64,000 nt of DNA from Flavobacterium cupreum (GCF_003996965.1 NZ_QWDM01000018.1:62001-126000); one strand, 5' to 3'; positions 8,586 through 19,800 are shown, numbered from the stretch's first letter. Program-made: numbers and translations. Notes: generated by a model not told the origin, from the letters alone.

Positions 8586-11342
8586 ATGAAAAAGTTTTTT
8601 TTACAAATAACATTCATCCTCATAACACTGATTTCCTTTCCGGCGAAAGCCCAGAATAATATCGATGTTATCAATCTGCAATGCGAAATGCTCGACAATC
8701 CGGAAGGTATTGATGTACTGCAGCCCCGATTAAGCTGGCAGATAGCAGCAGAGGTTAACGATGTGCAACAAACCGCCTATCAGATTATTGCCGCGTCAAC
8801 TTTAGAAAACTTAAATTCCGGTAAGGCAGATTTGTGGGATAGCAGAAAGGTTGAAAGTGATGAGTCACTCAATATTATGTATAACGGAAAAAAGCTAAAC
8901 GACCGCGGGAATGTATTTTGGAAGGCGATCGTCTGGACCAATAAAGGCGAAATTCTATCGAAAGATATTGCGCATTTTAGTATTGGAATTTTAAATTATG
9001 CTGACTGGAAATCAACGCGATGGATTGGCTATGAAAAAACTTCTCCGGGGGACAGCATTTCGCAGTATTCGCGATTATCTGCCCGCTATCTCAGAAAAGA
9101 AATCAACCTGAAAAAACAAATTAAAAGCGCGAAAGTATATTTAATGGGTCTGGGAATGTATGAATTGTATATTAATGGCACTAAAATAGGAAATCAGGTT
9201 TTGGCACCCGTGCCTACAGATTATACAAAAAATATAAAATACAATGTTTTTGATGTCACTTCCCAATTAAAAGAAGGAAAAAATATGCTGGGAACCATTT
9301 TAGGAAACGGACGGTTTTTTACGATGCGCCAGGATTACAAACCGTATAAGATCAAAACTTTCGGCTACCCTAAAATGGCGCTGCAATTGTTTGTCGAATA
9401 TACAGACGGGACTAAGGATATTATCAGAACAGACGATTCGTGGAAAATAACCACAAACGGGCCTATCGTATCAAATAACGAATATGACGGCGAAGACTAT
9501 GATGCACGCAGGGAATTAAAAGGCTGGAATACCATTGATTATAACGATAAAAACTGGTTAACTGCCGAATACGTTCAGGAGCCAGGCGGATTTTACGAAG
9601 CACAAATGACGCCCAATATGAAAATAATTGATGAAGTAAAACCCGTTTCCATCAAACAGACTCCAAAAGGAACCTATATTTTAGACATGGGCCAGAATAT
9701 GGTCGGCTGGCTGCAGCTGAAAGTAAAAGGAAAAAGCGGCGATACAATTAAAATGAAATTTGCAGAGTCCTTGCAGGCAGACGGATCGTTGTATATTGAA
9801 AATTTACGCGATGCCAGAACAACCGATCATTATATCTTAAAAGGAGAAGGCGAAGAAATCTGGGAACCCACTTTTATTTTCCACGGATTTAGATTTGTTG
9901 AGGTTTCAGGATTTCCGACAAAACCAACGGTCGATAATTTTGTGGGCAAAGTGGTGTACGATGACATTAAAACAACGGGGACATTTGAATCTTCCGATGC
10001 AACAATGAATCAGATTTTTAAAAATGCCTACTGGGGAATCAGAGGAAATTATAAAGGAATGCCCATCGATTGTCCGCAGCGAAACGAACGTCAGCCCTGG
10101 TTGGGAGACAGAACGACCGGAGCTTATGGTGAAAGTTTCCTGTTTGATAATCAGACTTTGTACGCCAAATGGCTGGACGATATTAAAAATGCACAAACTG
10201 CCGATGGCGGAATTCCGGATGTGGCACCCGCCTTCTGGCGTTATTATGGAGATAATGTCACCTGGCCGGGCACTTATATTACGGTCGCCGATATGTTGTA
10301 CCAACAATTCGGCGATAAAAAAGTAATCGAAAAACACTATTCGTCCATGAAAAAGTGGGTGGTGTACATGGAGCAGAATTATTTGGTGAAAGATCTAATG
10401 ACCAAAGACAAATACGGCGACTGGTGTGTTCCGCCGGAGTCTTTGGAATTAATTCATGCTAAAGATTCTGCACGAACAACAAACGGCGAACTGATTGCGA
10501 GCGCCTTTTATTATCACCTGCTGCAAAAAATGAAAAAGTTTGCGGCACTTAATGGCTCCGGAAATGAAGACATTCCTTATTATGAAGCACTTTCGCAACG
10601 AATAAAATTGGCATTCAACGCTAAATTTTTCAATTCAAAAACCAATACATACGCCAATAATACAGTAACGGCAAACCTGCTTCCGTTAGCATTTGGGATG
10701 GTGCCTGAAAACCTTCAGTCAAAAGTATTTGAAAATATTGTACAGGAAGTTGAGGTAACCTATAAAGGACATATTAGCACTGGAGTCATCGGAACCCAGT
10801 TTTTAATGCGGACTTTGTCGCAATTCGGCAGACCGGATTTGTCGTATAAGCTGGCGTCAAATAATACCTATCCGAGTTGGGGCTATATGGCCAAAAACGG
10901 TGCGACAACCATTTGGGAATTATGGAACGGAAATACCGCCGATCCAAAAATGAATTCGCAGAACCACGTCATGTTGTTAGGGGATTTATTGATCTGGTAT
11001 TACGAAAACATTGCCGGAATCAGAAGCAATCCTGAAACTCCCGGTTTCAAACAGCTTATCATGAAACCGGATTTCAATTGCGGCCTTACCTATGTAAATG
11101 CTTCCTGTGAATCTGTTCACGGACTTATAAAAAGCAGCTGGAAGAAAAATAAAAATACGTTGCAATGGAGTATTACGATTCCGGCTAATACCACAGCAGT
11201 CGTTTACCTGCCATCGGCTGCCGTGTCTGCTATAACGGTAAACAATCGAAAGTTAGACAAATCCGGCGTTGCTTATAAGACAGAAAAAACGAATATGGTG
11301 CTGACACTGCCATCAGGTTTTTATACTTTAAATGTTAAATAA
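8586..11342 (+). CDS. GH78 alpha-L-rhamnosidase, full length
   Basis: Hydrolyses terminal alpha-L-rhamnose. The signal peptide runs to about residue 22 (FPAKAQ). Domain order follows classic GH78: an N-terminal fibronectin-like domain (LQPRLSWQI), the rhamnosidase N domain (YLMGLGMYELYING, FGYPKMALQL, NEYDGEDYDARRE), a second beta domain (YILDMGQNMVGWLQL), the (alpha/alpha)6 catalytic domain with MPIDCPQRNERQPWLGDRT and AQTADGGIPDVAP, later TIWELWNG, and a C-terminal beta-sandwich (TIPANTTAVVYLPS). All the acidic residues usually discussed for catalysis (DCPQR.E, GDR, WELW) are present. It differs clearly from the truncated GH78 at the window start, so the two probably act on different rhamnose linkages. 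Confidence 0.94.
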   Translation: MKKFFLQITFILITLISFPAKAQNNIDVINLQCEMLDNPEGIDVLQPRLSWQIAAEVNDVQQTAYQIIAASTLENLNSGKADLWDSRKVESDESLNIMYNGKKLNDRGNVFWKAIVWTNKGEILSKDIAHFSIGILNYADWKSTRWIGYEKTSPGDSISQYSRLSARYLRKEINLKKQIKSAKVYLMGLGMYELYINGTKIGNQVLAPVPTDYTKNIKYNVFDVTSQLKEGKNMLGTILGNGRFFTMRQDYKPYKIKTFGYPKMALQLFVEYTDGTKDIIRTDDSWKITTNGPIVSNNEYDGEDYDARRELKGWNTIDYNDKNWLTAEYVQEPGGFYEAQMTPNMKIIDEVKPVSIKQTPKGTYILDMGQNMVGWLQLKVKGKSGDTIKMKFAESLQADGSLYIENLRDARTTDHYILKGEGEEIWEPTFIFHGFRFVEVSGFPTKPTVDNFVGKVVYDDIKTTGTFESSDATMNQIFKNAYWGIRGNYKGMPIDCPQRNERQPWLGDRTTGAYGESFLFDNQTLYAKWLDDIKNAQTADGGIPDVAPAFWRYYGDNVTWPGTYITVADMLYQQFGDKKVIEKHYSSMKKWVVYMEQNYLVKDLMTKDKYGDWCVPPESLELIHAKDSARTTNGELIASAFYYHLLQKMKKFAALNGSGNEDIPYYEALSQRIKLAFNAKFFNSKTNTYANNTVTANLLPLAFGMVPENLQSKVFENIVQEVEVTYKGHISTGVIGTQFLMRTLSQFGRPDLSYKLASNNTYPSWGYMAKNGATTIWELWNGNTADPKMNSQNHVMLLGDLLIWYYENIAGIRSNPETPGFKQLIMKPDFNCGLTYVNASCESVHGLIKSSWKKNKNTLQWSITIPANTTAVVYLPSAAVSAITVNNRKLDKSGVAYKTEKTNMVLTLPSGFYTLNVK

Positions 11343-11485
11343 CCGGCATTTTAAATAATTCGGGACAGTACAGGACACATCATTAAAAAATTAGTGTCAT
11401 TTTTACATTTAATAAATAATTTTGCCTAAAAAATTATTGGATATACAGTAAAGATCAAAAATTGTAATTCAAATTAAAGCTAAGA

Positions 11486-12631
11486 ATGAAAATCATAAAA
11501 ATAACTTTGGTAATGTCCTGTCTGTTTCTTTTGGGAAGCTGCAAATCTGCTTTGGAAAAGAAAACCTGGAAAGAAGGGATTTTAACAGATGAATTTATAT
11601 ACGACAAAGCGCCTTATCCGTCTTGTCACGCGGTAACCATTGTCGAAGCAACAAACGGGGATTTAGTAGCATCCTGGTTTGGAGGAACGCACGAAAGACA
11701 TCCCGACGTTTGCATTTACGTAAGCATAAAACCAAAAGGCAGCGATAAATGGGGAGTAGGTGTTCAGGTAGCAGACGGCGTAATGAAAGAAGGCCCGAGA
11801 TTGCCAACATGGAATCCTGTTTTATATCAAATTCCTGGTGGAGATTTAATGCTTTTCTACAAAATTGGCCCAAAACCTTCGGAATGGTGGGGTGTAATCC
11901 GAACTTCATCAGATAACGGAAAAACCTGGTCGGAGGTGAAAAAAATGCCTGACGGATTTTTAGGCCCTATCAAAAATAAACCGGTTTTATTAAGCAACGG
12001 AACACTTCTTTGTCCGTCAAGTATTGAAGGCGACGGCTGGAGACTTCGCATGGAATCTACTCCCGATTTCGGAAAAACCTGGGTCATGGGCGATACTTTA
12101 GCAAGAGGAAAACAAAAGATAAATGCCATTCAGCCCAGTATTCTGTTTCATAAAGACGGAAGTATTCAGGCCATCGGAAGAACCAGAAACAGAGCTGTTT
12201 TCAGTACATTTTCTAAAGATAACGGAAAAACATGGTCTGATGTGACACTAATTGGTCTTCCCAATAACAATTCAGGAACCGATGCCGTAACCCTTAAAAA
12301 TGGTAAACATTTATTAGTTTACAATCACGTGCTGCCACCGGGAACAGAAGCAAAAGGACCAAGAACGCCTTTAAACGTTTCCATTTCGGATGACGGAATT
12401 CACTGGAAGGCTGCTTTGGTATTGGAAGATTCCAAAATCAGCCAGTATTCATATCCGTCTATAATCCAGAGTTCTGACGGTATGGTACATATTGTGTACA
12501 CCTGGAGAAGGGAAAAATTGAAATATGTAAAAATCGATCCGGCTAAATTAAAAGCAATTCCAATCAAAAACGGAATCTGGCCCGGAGAGGAAAACAAAGT
12601 CGTAACCGCGGTAAAAGCGGAGGAAGAATAA
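11486..12631 (+). CDS. Sialidase-like beta-propeller lipoprotein (BNR repeats)
   Basis: A six-bladed sialidase-fold enzyme, exported as a lipoprotein (MKIIKITLVMSCLFLLGSC). Asp-box repeats are visible: SSDNGKTWSEV, TPDFGKTWVMGD, SKDNGKTWSDV and SDDGIHWKAAL, about 60 residues apart, each after a beta strand. An early motif ATNGDLVASWFGGTHERHPD and late YPSIIQSSDGMVHIVYTWRR match the BNR_2 exo-alpha-sialidase group. In a locus rich in rhamnosidase and fucosidase this fold may act on another sugar, such as rhamnosyl-glucuronate, rather than sialic acid; no other sialic-acid gene is nearby. The fold is secure; the substrate is open. Confidence 0.8.
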   Translation: MKIIKITLVMSCLFLLGSCKSALEKKTWKEGILTDEFIYDKAPYPSCHAVTIVEATNGDLVASWFGGTHERHPDVCIYVSIKPKGSDKWGVGVQVADGVMKEGPRLPTWNPVLYQIPGGDLMLFYKIGPKPSEWWGVIRTSSDNGKTWSEVKKMPDGFLGPIKNKPVLLSNGTLLCPSSIEGDGWRLRMESTPDFGKTWVMGDTLARGKQKINAIQPSILFHKDGSIQAIGRTRNRAVFSTFSKDNGKTWSDVTLIGLPNNNSGTDAVTLKNGKHLLVYNHVLPPGTEAKGPRTPLNVSISDDGIHWKAALVLEDSKISQYSYPSIIQSSDGMVHIVYTWRREKLKYVKIDPAKLKAIPIKNGIWPGEENKVVTAVKAEEE

Positions 12632-12781
12632 AATTAAAGGGGTGCCACGAATTCCACGAATTTTCACGAATGTTCTGTCCGTAATTTAATATGTGGTTAA
12701 TTAGAGAAATTGAAATTGAAATAAAAATTCAAAAGAAATTAGTGCAATTCGTGTAATTCGTGGCTAAAAAAAAACACAACA

Positions 12782-13678
12782 ATGAGCAATAAGAGTTTTA
12801 TAAAAGTAACGGCACTATTTTTTATAGTTGCTTTTGCGGGAGCCTTCAATAGCTGCGCAACGGCTCAATCATCCAAAAACACGCAACAATACAAAGTGGC
12901 AGTTTGTGACTGGATGATTTTAAAGAGACAAAAACTGGGCGCCTTTGGTTTGGCTGCTGAAATAAAAGCAGACGGAATCGAGCTCGATATGGGCGGTCTC
13001 GGAAACAGACCGACTTTTGACAGCAAATTAGGCGACCCCGTAGAAAGACAAAAGTTCCTGGATAAATCGAAAGAATCAGGAGTAGCAATAAGTTCTATTG
13101 CCATGTCCGGATTTTATGCGCAGTCTTTTGCGAAACGCGAAACCATCGTCCCAATGATCGAAGATTGCGTCAAAGCAATGAAAAACATGAAGGTGAAAGT
13201 TGCTTATCTTCCGTTGGGTACAGAAAGTGATTTGGTTAAAAATCCGGAATTGCGTCCTGTAATTATAGAAAGATTAAAATGGGCCGGAAAACAGGTAGGC
13301 AAAATAAGAGGAGTGATTGCCATTGAAACTTCATTAGATGCTGCCGCAGAGAAAAAATTACTCGAAGAAATTGATTCTAAATATATCAAAAGTTCTTTCA
13401 ATTTCGCCAATGCGGCTGATAACGGGAGAGATATTGTAACTGAATTAAAAATATTAGGCAAAAAACATCTGGGACAAATTCATGCTTCAAACACTGATAA
13501 AGTTTGGCTTGAAAATGATACGATGATTAATATGCCCGAAATTAAAAAAACACTCGACGAAATGAAATGGAGCGGCTGGCTGATTGTAGAACGCTCCAGA
13601 GATGTTACGCAGGTTCATAACGTAAAAGCCAATTACGGTGCAAATGTGGCGTACCTCAAGCGCGTTTTTCAGAATTAG
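12782..13678 (+). CDS. Exported sugar-phosphate isomerase/epimerase-like TIM barrel
   Basis: Xylose-isomerase-like/AP-endonuclease-2 fold. The body shows the TIM-barrel features ADGIELDMGGLGNRP, GVAISSIAMSGFYA, IAIETSLDAAAEKKLLEEI and a C-terminal DEMKWSGWLIVERSRD, which match sugar isomerase/epimerase relatives. The N-terminus is a signal sequence with lipobox FNSC, so it is probably a lipoprotein. That is unusual for an enzyme class normally thought of as cytosolic, but such exported members occur in Bacteroidota catabolic loci. It may act on free or oligomeric sugars in the periplasm. It lies between the sialidase-like and glucuronidase-like genes. Exact reaction unknown. Confidence 0.7.
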   Translation: MSNKSFIKVTALFFIVAFAGAFNSCATAQSSKNTQQYKVAVCDWMILKRQKLGAFGLAAEIKADGIELDMGGLGNRPTFDSKLGDPVERQKFLDKSKESGVAISSIAMSGFYAQSFAKRETIVPMIEDCVKAMKNMKVKVAYLPLGTESDLVKNPELRPVIIERLKWAGKQVGKIRGVIAIETSLDAAAEKKLLEEIDSKYIKSSFNFANAADNGRDIVTELKILGKKHLGQIHASNTDKVWLENDTMINMPEIKKTLDEMKWSGWLIVERSRDVTQVHNVKANYGANVAYLKRVFQN

Positions 13679-13682
13679 AATT

Positions 13683-13864
13683 ATTTTGCCACAGATTAAG
13701 TGATTAAAGGATTTTTTTCTAATCTGTGGAAATCTTTTAATCTGTGGCAAAAATACAGCACATTTTGTCATCGCGGGAAACTAGCGATCACACGCATAAC
13801 GCGACAAAGAGTGGTAATTTTCAGTGATCCATTACGAGTGTGATTTCTCTTTCGTTGAAATGAC
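13683..13864. repeat. Inverted repeats between isomerase and glucuronidase-like genes
   Basis: Two elements in tandem. At about 13685-13751 TTTTGCCACAGATTAAG faces CTTTTAATCTGTGGCAAAA, with an inner copy of ATCTGTGG, giving a strong hairpin. At 13767-13864 a GTCAT...ATGAC palindrome of the GTCATTTCGA family includes GATCACACGCATAACGCGAC and ATTACGAGTGTGATTTCTC. Neither contains a gene. The first could end transcription from the isomerase gene. Confidence 0.65.
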
Positions 13865-13899
13865 AAACCTGACGAAATTGTTTAATAAATAATAATGCA

Positions 13900-16626
13900 A
13901 TGAAATACTTTACTTTACTTTTTTTAACCATTTACACGACTTTCGCGACAGCGCAAAACGTTATTGTTGTGAGCGATCCTAAATCGCCAAGAGCGCAGTT
14001 TGGGGCTGAAAAATTATCTGAAACGTTAGCTGCAAAAGGCTTCAAAGTAATTTCATCTGATAAAACAGCTAAAAATTCAAAAGATAAAGTTATTGTTATT
14101 GGAGAAAAAGGAACCGATTTCTGGAAACAAAATTCCAAAAATTCCAAAATAGATGACAGCAAGCTAACCCAAAAAGAAGGCTTTCAGATTCGTACGCAAA
14201 AAAATACAATTTACATCGAAGGAACAGACGCTAGTGGTACTTTGTACGGTGCGATGGAACTCGCAGATCGTATTAAAAACGGAGGTGAAATTCCCTCAGC
14301 AATAAATATCGAAGACAGTCCGGAAATGGTATTGAGAGGGGCTTGTATCGGAATGCAAAAAACAACCTATCTTCCGGGCAGGGATGTTTATGAATATCCT
14401 TATACTCCGGAAACTTTCCCGTGGTTTTATGATAAAAAACTGTGGACGAAGTATCTGGACATGATGGTCGACAACAGAATGAACTCTTTATATTTATGGA
14501 ACGGACATCCGTTTGCTTCTTTGGTAAAACTAAAAGAATATCCGTTTGCACTTGAAGTAAGCGAGGAAGATTTCAAAAAAAACGAAGAGATCTATAAATT
14601 CCTGACCGAAGAAGCCAACAAAAGGGGAATCTGGGTGATTCAGATGTTTTATAATATTATTGTCTCCAAACCTTTTGCCGAGCATTACAATATCAAAACA
14701 CAGGATCGTTCGCGTCCTATTACGCCTTTACTTTCAGATTATACCCGAAAATCAATCGCCGCATTTATCGAAAAATATCCAAATGTGGGGCTAATGGTTT
14801 GTCTTGGAGAAGCTATAAACACAGTTGATGACGACGTAGAATGGTTTACCAAAACGATTATTCCCGGAGTTCAGGATGGTCTAAAAGCACTGGGAAGAAC
14901 AGACGAGCCGCCTATTATTTTGCGTTCCCATGATACCGACGGACCTTTGGTAATGGAAAAAGCGCTTCCGTTGTATAAAAACCTGTACACAGAAAGCAAA
15001 TACACAGGAGAATCCCTGACGACTTACACTCCCGGAGGGCCCTGGGGAGAGACGCACAGACAACTAAGCGCTTTAAAATCTATTCATATTGAGAACGTTC
15101 ATATTTTGGCCAATCTGGAACCTTTCCGCTACGGTTCGCCGGACTTCATTCAGAAAACCGTAAAAGCCATGCACAGTGCACACGGAGCCAATGCAATCCA
15201 TCTTTATCCGCAGGCTTCGTATTGGGACTGGCCTTATACCGCTGATAAAACCGATAAACGATTATTAGAAATGGATCGTGACTGGATCTGGTACAAAGCC
15301 TGGTCAAGATATGCCTGGGACAGTAAAAGGGACAGAAACGAAGAGATTAAGTTTTGGGACAAAGATCTGGCAGCTAAATACGGCACAGATGCAGAAGCCG
15401 CAAACAATATCTTAAAAGCATACGAGGAAGCGGGAGAAATTGCGCCAAAAACCTTAAGACGCTTCGGAATTACCGAAGGAAATCGCCAGACCTTGTTACT
15501 GGGAATGTTCGAAAGCCAATTGGTCAATCCGGCAAAATGGCGCGTGTATCCGGGATTTCATGAATCTTGCGGCCCAGTCGGAGAACTGCTTTTAGAATAT
15601 GCCAAAAAAGAATGGAATCACGAACCGCATGTTGGTGAAACGCCTCCGCAGATTATTGCAGAAATTACACAGCACGGGAAATTGGCTGCCGAAGCCATTG
15701 ACAAAGCCGAGGCCAGCGTAACCAAAGATAAAGAAGAGTTTTTACGCCTTAAAAATGATATGCACTGCTACAAAGCCTTTGCCGATTTCTTTTCAGAGAA
15801 AGTAAAAGCAGCCATGTTGGTTTTGCGTTACAGCTATTCCAATGATATTTCAGATCTGGATAAAGCATTGCCCCATCTTGAGGAAAGCATCAGACAATAT
15901 GAAGTATTGGTCAGTCTAACAAAAGATACGTATTTGTACGCCAATAGTATGCAGACCGCACAACGCCGTATTCCGATTGGTGGCGATGACGGAAATAACA
16001 AAACATGGGAAGAACTATTGCCGCATTACGAGCGTGAACTGGTTAATTTTAAAAGAAACCTGGAGCTGTTAAAAGCATCTAAAGATGGCAAGATTGTAAC
16101 TAAAGAAGGAAAGCCCTGGCAGACCGCTGAGGTCATATTAATGGGAGAAAACAAAACCACTTATCCGGTTAAAAACGGAACAAAAGTGTATGGAACACCG
16201 ATTTCCGAGATTATCAAAACAGCGCCTGAATTGCAAAACTTAAACGGAATTGCATTTGATGAAACAGCACAAAATGAAAAAGGGACACACCTGAAATTCA
16301 AAAATACAAAAGCCGTGAAATTGGTGGTAGGTTATTTTAATTCCGATCAGAAGCGATTTTTATTTCCCCCAAGTTTAGAAACAGATGCCGCCGGAAATGC
16401 AAACGGTCAGGCCGAAGTAATTTTGGCAAGTGCCATGAACCTAAAAGAATTGCCACGTGTAAATATTCATACCTACACATTTCAGCCCGGTGAAAATAAA
16501 CTGGATTTGGGTAAAGGACGCGTATTGATTTTAGGATTTATAGCCGCAGACCAAATCATAACACCGCGTGATGTAGGGTATATCGATGCCGGAGAAAAAG
16601 CAGCAATCGACTGGTTGTTTTATTAA
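13900..16626 (+). CDS. Alpha-glucuronidase family (GH67-N-like) glycoside hydrolase
   Basis: Probably removes a uronic acid from the polysaccharide. The signal peptide ends FATAQ. Residues about 20-130 form the GH67/GH20-type N-terminal alpha/beta domain (VVSDPKSPRAQFGAEKLSE, YIEGTDASGTLYGAMELADRI). A TIM barrel follows (LDMMVDNRMNSLYLWNGHP, WVIQMFYNIIVSKPF, LMVCLGEAINTVDDD, ILRSHDTDGP, IHLYPQASYWDWPYT), then a helical region and a C-terminal beta-sandwich (TYTFQPGENKLDLG). The acidic candidates are in the LGEA and DTDG strands. It is larger than classical GH67 (about 700 residues) and lacks motifs I would use to prove that family, so it may be a separate clan member, for example a galacturonidase. 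Confidence 0.62.
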   Translation: MKYFTLLFLTIYTTFATAQNVIVVSDPKSPRAQFGAEKLSETLAAKGFKVISSDKTAKNSKDKVIVIGEKGTDFWKQNSKNSKIDDSKLTQKEGFQIRTQKNTIYIEGTDASGTLYGAMELADRIKNGGEIPSAINIEDSPEMVLRGACIGMQKTTYLPGRDVYEYPYTPETFPWFYDKKLWTKYLDMMVDNRMNSLYLWNGHPFASLVKLKEYPFALEVSEEDFKKNEEIYKFLTEEANKRGIWVIQMFYNIIVSKPFAEHYNIKTQDRSRPITPLLSDYTRKSIAAFIEKYPNVGLMVCLGEAINTVDDDVEWFTKTIIPGVQDGLKALGRTDEPPIILRSHDTDGPLVMEKALPLYKNLYTESKYTGESLTTYTPGGPWGETHRQLSALKSIHIENVHILANLEPFRYGSPDFIQKTVKAMHSAHGANAIHLYPQASYWDWPYTADKTDKRLLEMDRDWIWYKAWSRYAWDSKRDRNEEIKFWDKDLAAKYGTDAEAANNILKAYEEAGEIAPKTLRRFGITEGNRQTLLLGMFESQLVNPAKWRVYPGFHESCGPVGELLLEYAKKEWNHEPHVGETPPQIIAEITQHGKLAAEAIDKAEASVTKDKEEFLRLKNDMHCYKAFADFFSEKVKAAMLVLRYSYSNDISDLDKALPHLEESIRQYEVLVSLTKDTYLYANSMQTAQRRIPIGGDDGNNKTWEELLPHYERELVNFKRNLELLKASKDGKIVTKEGKPWQTAEVILMGENKTTYPVKNGTKVYGTPISEIIKTAPELQNLNGIAFDETAQNEKGTHLKFKNTKAVKLVVGYFNSDQKRFLFPPSLETDAAGNANGQAEVILASAMNLKELPRVNIHTYTFQPGENKLDLGKGRVLILGFIAADQIITPRDVGYIDAGEKAAIDWLFY

Positions 16627-16634
16627 GAATGTTT

Positions 16635-16726
16635 TGGGCGTGACCCTCCAGGTCGGGCTGTACGTTCCCGCTTTTTTTAAGGCGAAAAAACGCCTCAAAA
16701 AAGAGCTCCACTGCCATCCCTCACGC
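16635..16726 (-). repeat. Structured ~92-nt repeat element, copy 2
   Basis: Reverse-strand copy of the element at 6683-6780. Read on the minus strand it starts GCGTGAGGGATGGCAGTGG and ends GGAGGGTCACGCCCA. The outer GCGTG/CACGC and the blocks GTGGAGCTC, GCGGGAACG and ACAGCNCGACC are shared. The inner stem is GAGGCG-TTTTTT-CGCCTT here and GTGGGG...CCTCAC in copy 1. It lies 8 bases after the stop of the glucuronidase-like gene. Confidence 0.7.
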
Positions 16727-16814
16727 AAACCCGTTGTTAATTCAAACCTGTCAGGTCTGAATAGAAAAGAATAAAACTTAAATGACCTTATATCACTTAT
16801 AGGGTTTAAAAAAT

Positions 16815-19800
16815 ATGAAGAGAGTAGTAATTTTTATTTTTTTGTTTTTCTCAGGAAGCAGCTTTGTTTGGAGTCAAAGCAATGATGCAAAATTTCGTAA
16901 AGAAGTTTCGCTGAATGCCTCTTGGGAGACCGTAATCCTGGATCATCTTCCCACTCAGGAAGATGTGTTTGTAGACAATCCAAAAACTGATTCCAAATGG
17001 CAGCGGGTCAACGTGCCGCACAATTGGGATCAGTATTATGGTTACAGAAGAACAAAACACGGCAATTTACACGGAACCGCCTGGTACAAAAAAACGCTGA
17101 AACTCGACAAATCCGCAATTGGAAAAAAACTTTTTCTTTTTTTTGAAGGCGTCAGCTCTTATGCGGATGTTTGGGTAAACGGAAAAAAAGTCGGAGCACA
17201 TAAAGGAGGTAGAACCACTTTTACACTCGATATTACCAAAGAAGTATTTACGGATAAGGAAAATTTAATTGTAGTTAAGGCTTCCCATCCTTCCTTTATT
17301 GCCGATCTGCCCTGGGTTTGCGGAGGCTGTTCGGGAGAATGGGGATTTTCGGAAGGTTCACAGCCCATGGGGATTTTCAGGCCGGTTTCTTTAGTCATTA
17401 CCAATGAGGTTCGTATTGAACCTTTCGGTGTTCATATCTGGAACGATCCATCGGTTTCGAAAGAAAAAGCCATTTTGCTTACCACAACTGAAATCAAAAA
17501 TTACGGAACTTCAGTCCGAAACCTGACAATAGAAAATACACTTTTTGATGCAACCGGAAAAAAAGTCAGTGCCGTAAAAACGGAAACCCAAAGTGCTTCA
17601 GGAGAACGTAAGGAAATTGCATTAACACTTCCTGAAATTGAAAAACCTAATTTATGGTCGCCGGGAAATCCGTACTTGTACCAATTGGTCACTACAATTG
17701 CTGAAAACGGAAAAATCATGGACCAGCTCACCACCCCTTACGGAATTCGTTGGGTAAGCTGGCCGGTAAACAGAACCGGAAAAGACAATCGTTTTTATAT
17801 CAACGATGAACCTTTATTTGTCAACGGAACCTGTGAATACGAGCATCTGATCGGAAACAGTCATTCCTTTTCAAAAGAACAGATCCATTCCCGAATCGAA
17901 CAAATTAAAGCTGCAGGATTTAATGCTTTCCGGGAAGCGCATCAGCCTCATAATTTAGAATACCAAAAAGAATTAGACGAAAGCGGAATTTTATTCTGGA
18001 GTCAGTTTTCGGCTCATATCTGGTACGATACTCCCGAATTCAAAGAGAATTTCAAAACCCTGTTAAGAGAATGGATTAAGGAACGCAGAAACAGTCCTTC
18101 TGTCGTCATGTGGGGATTGCAGAACGAAAGCACAATTCCTGCAGCCTTTGCCGAGGAATGTACCAAAATCATACGCGAAATGGATCCGCTTTCTGCTTCT
18201 CAGCGTATCGTTACCACCTGTAACGGCGGAGAAGGTACCGACTGGAATGTCGTACAAAACTGGTCCGGAACCTATGGCGGTGATCCTTTAAAATACCATC
18301 TCGAAATGAGCACGCAATTACTGAACGGGGAATATGGTGCGTGGCGAACGGCAGATTTACATACCGAAGGGCCGTTTGACCAACAAGGCATTCACAGTGA
18401 AAACAGGTTTTCGCAATTAATGGAAATCAAAGTCCGCGAAGCCGAATCGGTAAAAGATAAAATTGCAGGACAGTTCAACTGGCTTTTTGCTTCCCATGAA
18501 AACCCGGGACGTGTTCAGAATGGTGAAGGATTCAGGGATATGGATAAAGTAGGGCCGGTCAATTACAAAGGCCTTTTTACCATTTGGGGTGAACCTCTGG
18601 ATGCCTACTATATGTATCGGGCCAATTATGTTTCCAATAAGACCAATCCAATGGTGTATATTGTTTCGCATACCTGGCCAGGCCGCTGGGAAACGCCCGG
18701 AATCAAAAACGGAATTGATGTTTATTCGAATTGTGATGAGGTGGAATTATTCAATGACGTTAACAAAGTGTCGTTGGGTAAATTGAAAAATCCGGGTTTG
18801 GGACAGCATTTTCAATGGAATAATGTCAACATTCAATACAATGTTTTGTACGCCGTGGGTTATGTAAACGGTAAAGCTGTTGCCAAAGATTATGTGGTTT
18901 TGAATACGCTGCCCAAAGCTTCAGATTTAAATGCTTTAACTTCTGATAAAGCAGATATTACGAAAGGCAAAAAAGGGTATAATTATATTTATAGAGTAAA
19001 TTGCGGTGGTTCTGAAATGAAAGACAGCTCCGGAAATACCTGGTTTACCGATACACATAAAAGTGATGTGGATACCTGGGGTTCTTTATCGTGGACGGAT
19101 AATTTTGAAAAACTGCCTGATTTTTATGCCAGTCAAAGGACGACTTTCGATCCAATAAACGGCACAAAAGACCCGGAATTATTTCAGAGTTTTAGATACG
19201 GAGTTGATAAATTGCGTTATGAATTTCCTGTAGGAGACGGAGAATATTTAGTTGAATTATATTTTACAGAACCCTGGTACGGAACCGGAGGCGGAATGGA
19301 TTGCAAAGGCTGGCGTTTGTTTGATGTCGCTATTAATGAGAATGTCGTTCTTAAGGATTTAGACATTTGGGCTGAAGCCGGGCATGATAAGGCTTTAAAG
19401 AAAACATTTGTGGTAAAAAGCAAAAACGGAAAAATCATCATTTCATTTCCAAATGTTAAAGCAGGACAGGCGATTATTTCGGCAATTGCAATCGGAACAA
19501 AAAACAGATTTGAGAAACCTGCAGCTCAATCTCCAAAAAAAATTCAGAACCTGGTTTTAGATTCTTATGATAAAACGAACAGAATAGCTTCGTGGCTGGA
19601 TATTAATTCAAGACAATTTTCAGATTCTGATGTTGTTTTTACCCAATTGCCGGCTGAACTATTTGGTGCAGATTATTTACAGTTTTCAGCAAATTCTAAC
19701 AATAAGGGTTCGTTTACCGCTAAAGAAGAATCTGTTGTTTTTGTTTTGGTTGAAAGTAAAATCAAAGAATCAGCTTCGTTATCAGATTATAAAAAGACAG

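Noticed and set aside
9906..10337. 143-codon minus-strand open frame
   Set aside because: It is antisense to the conserved catalytic domain of the second GH78, with no recognisable product.
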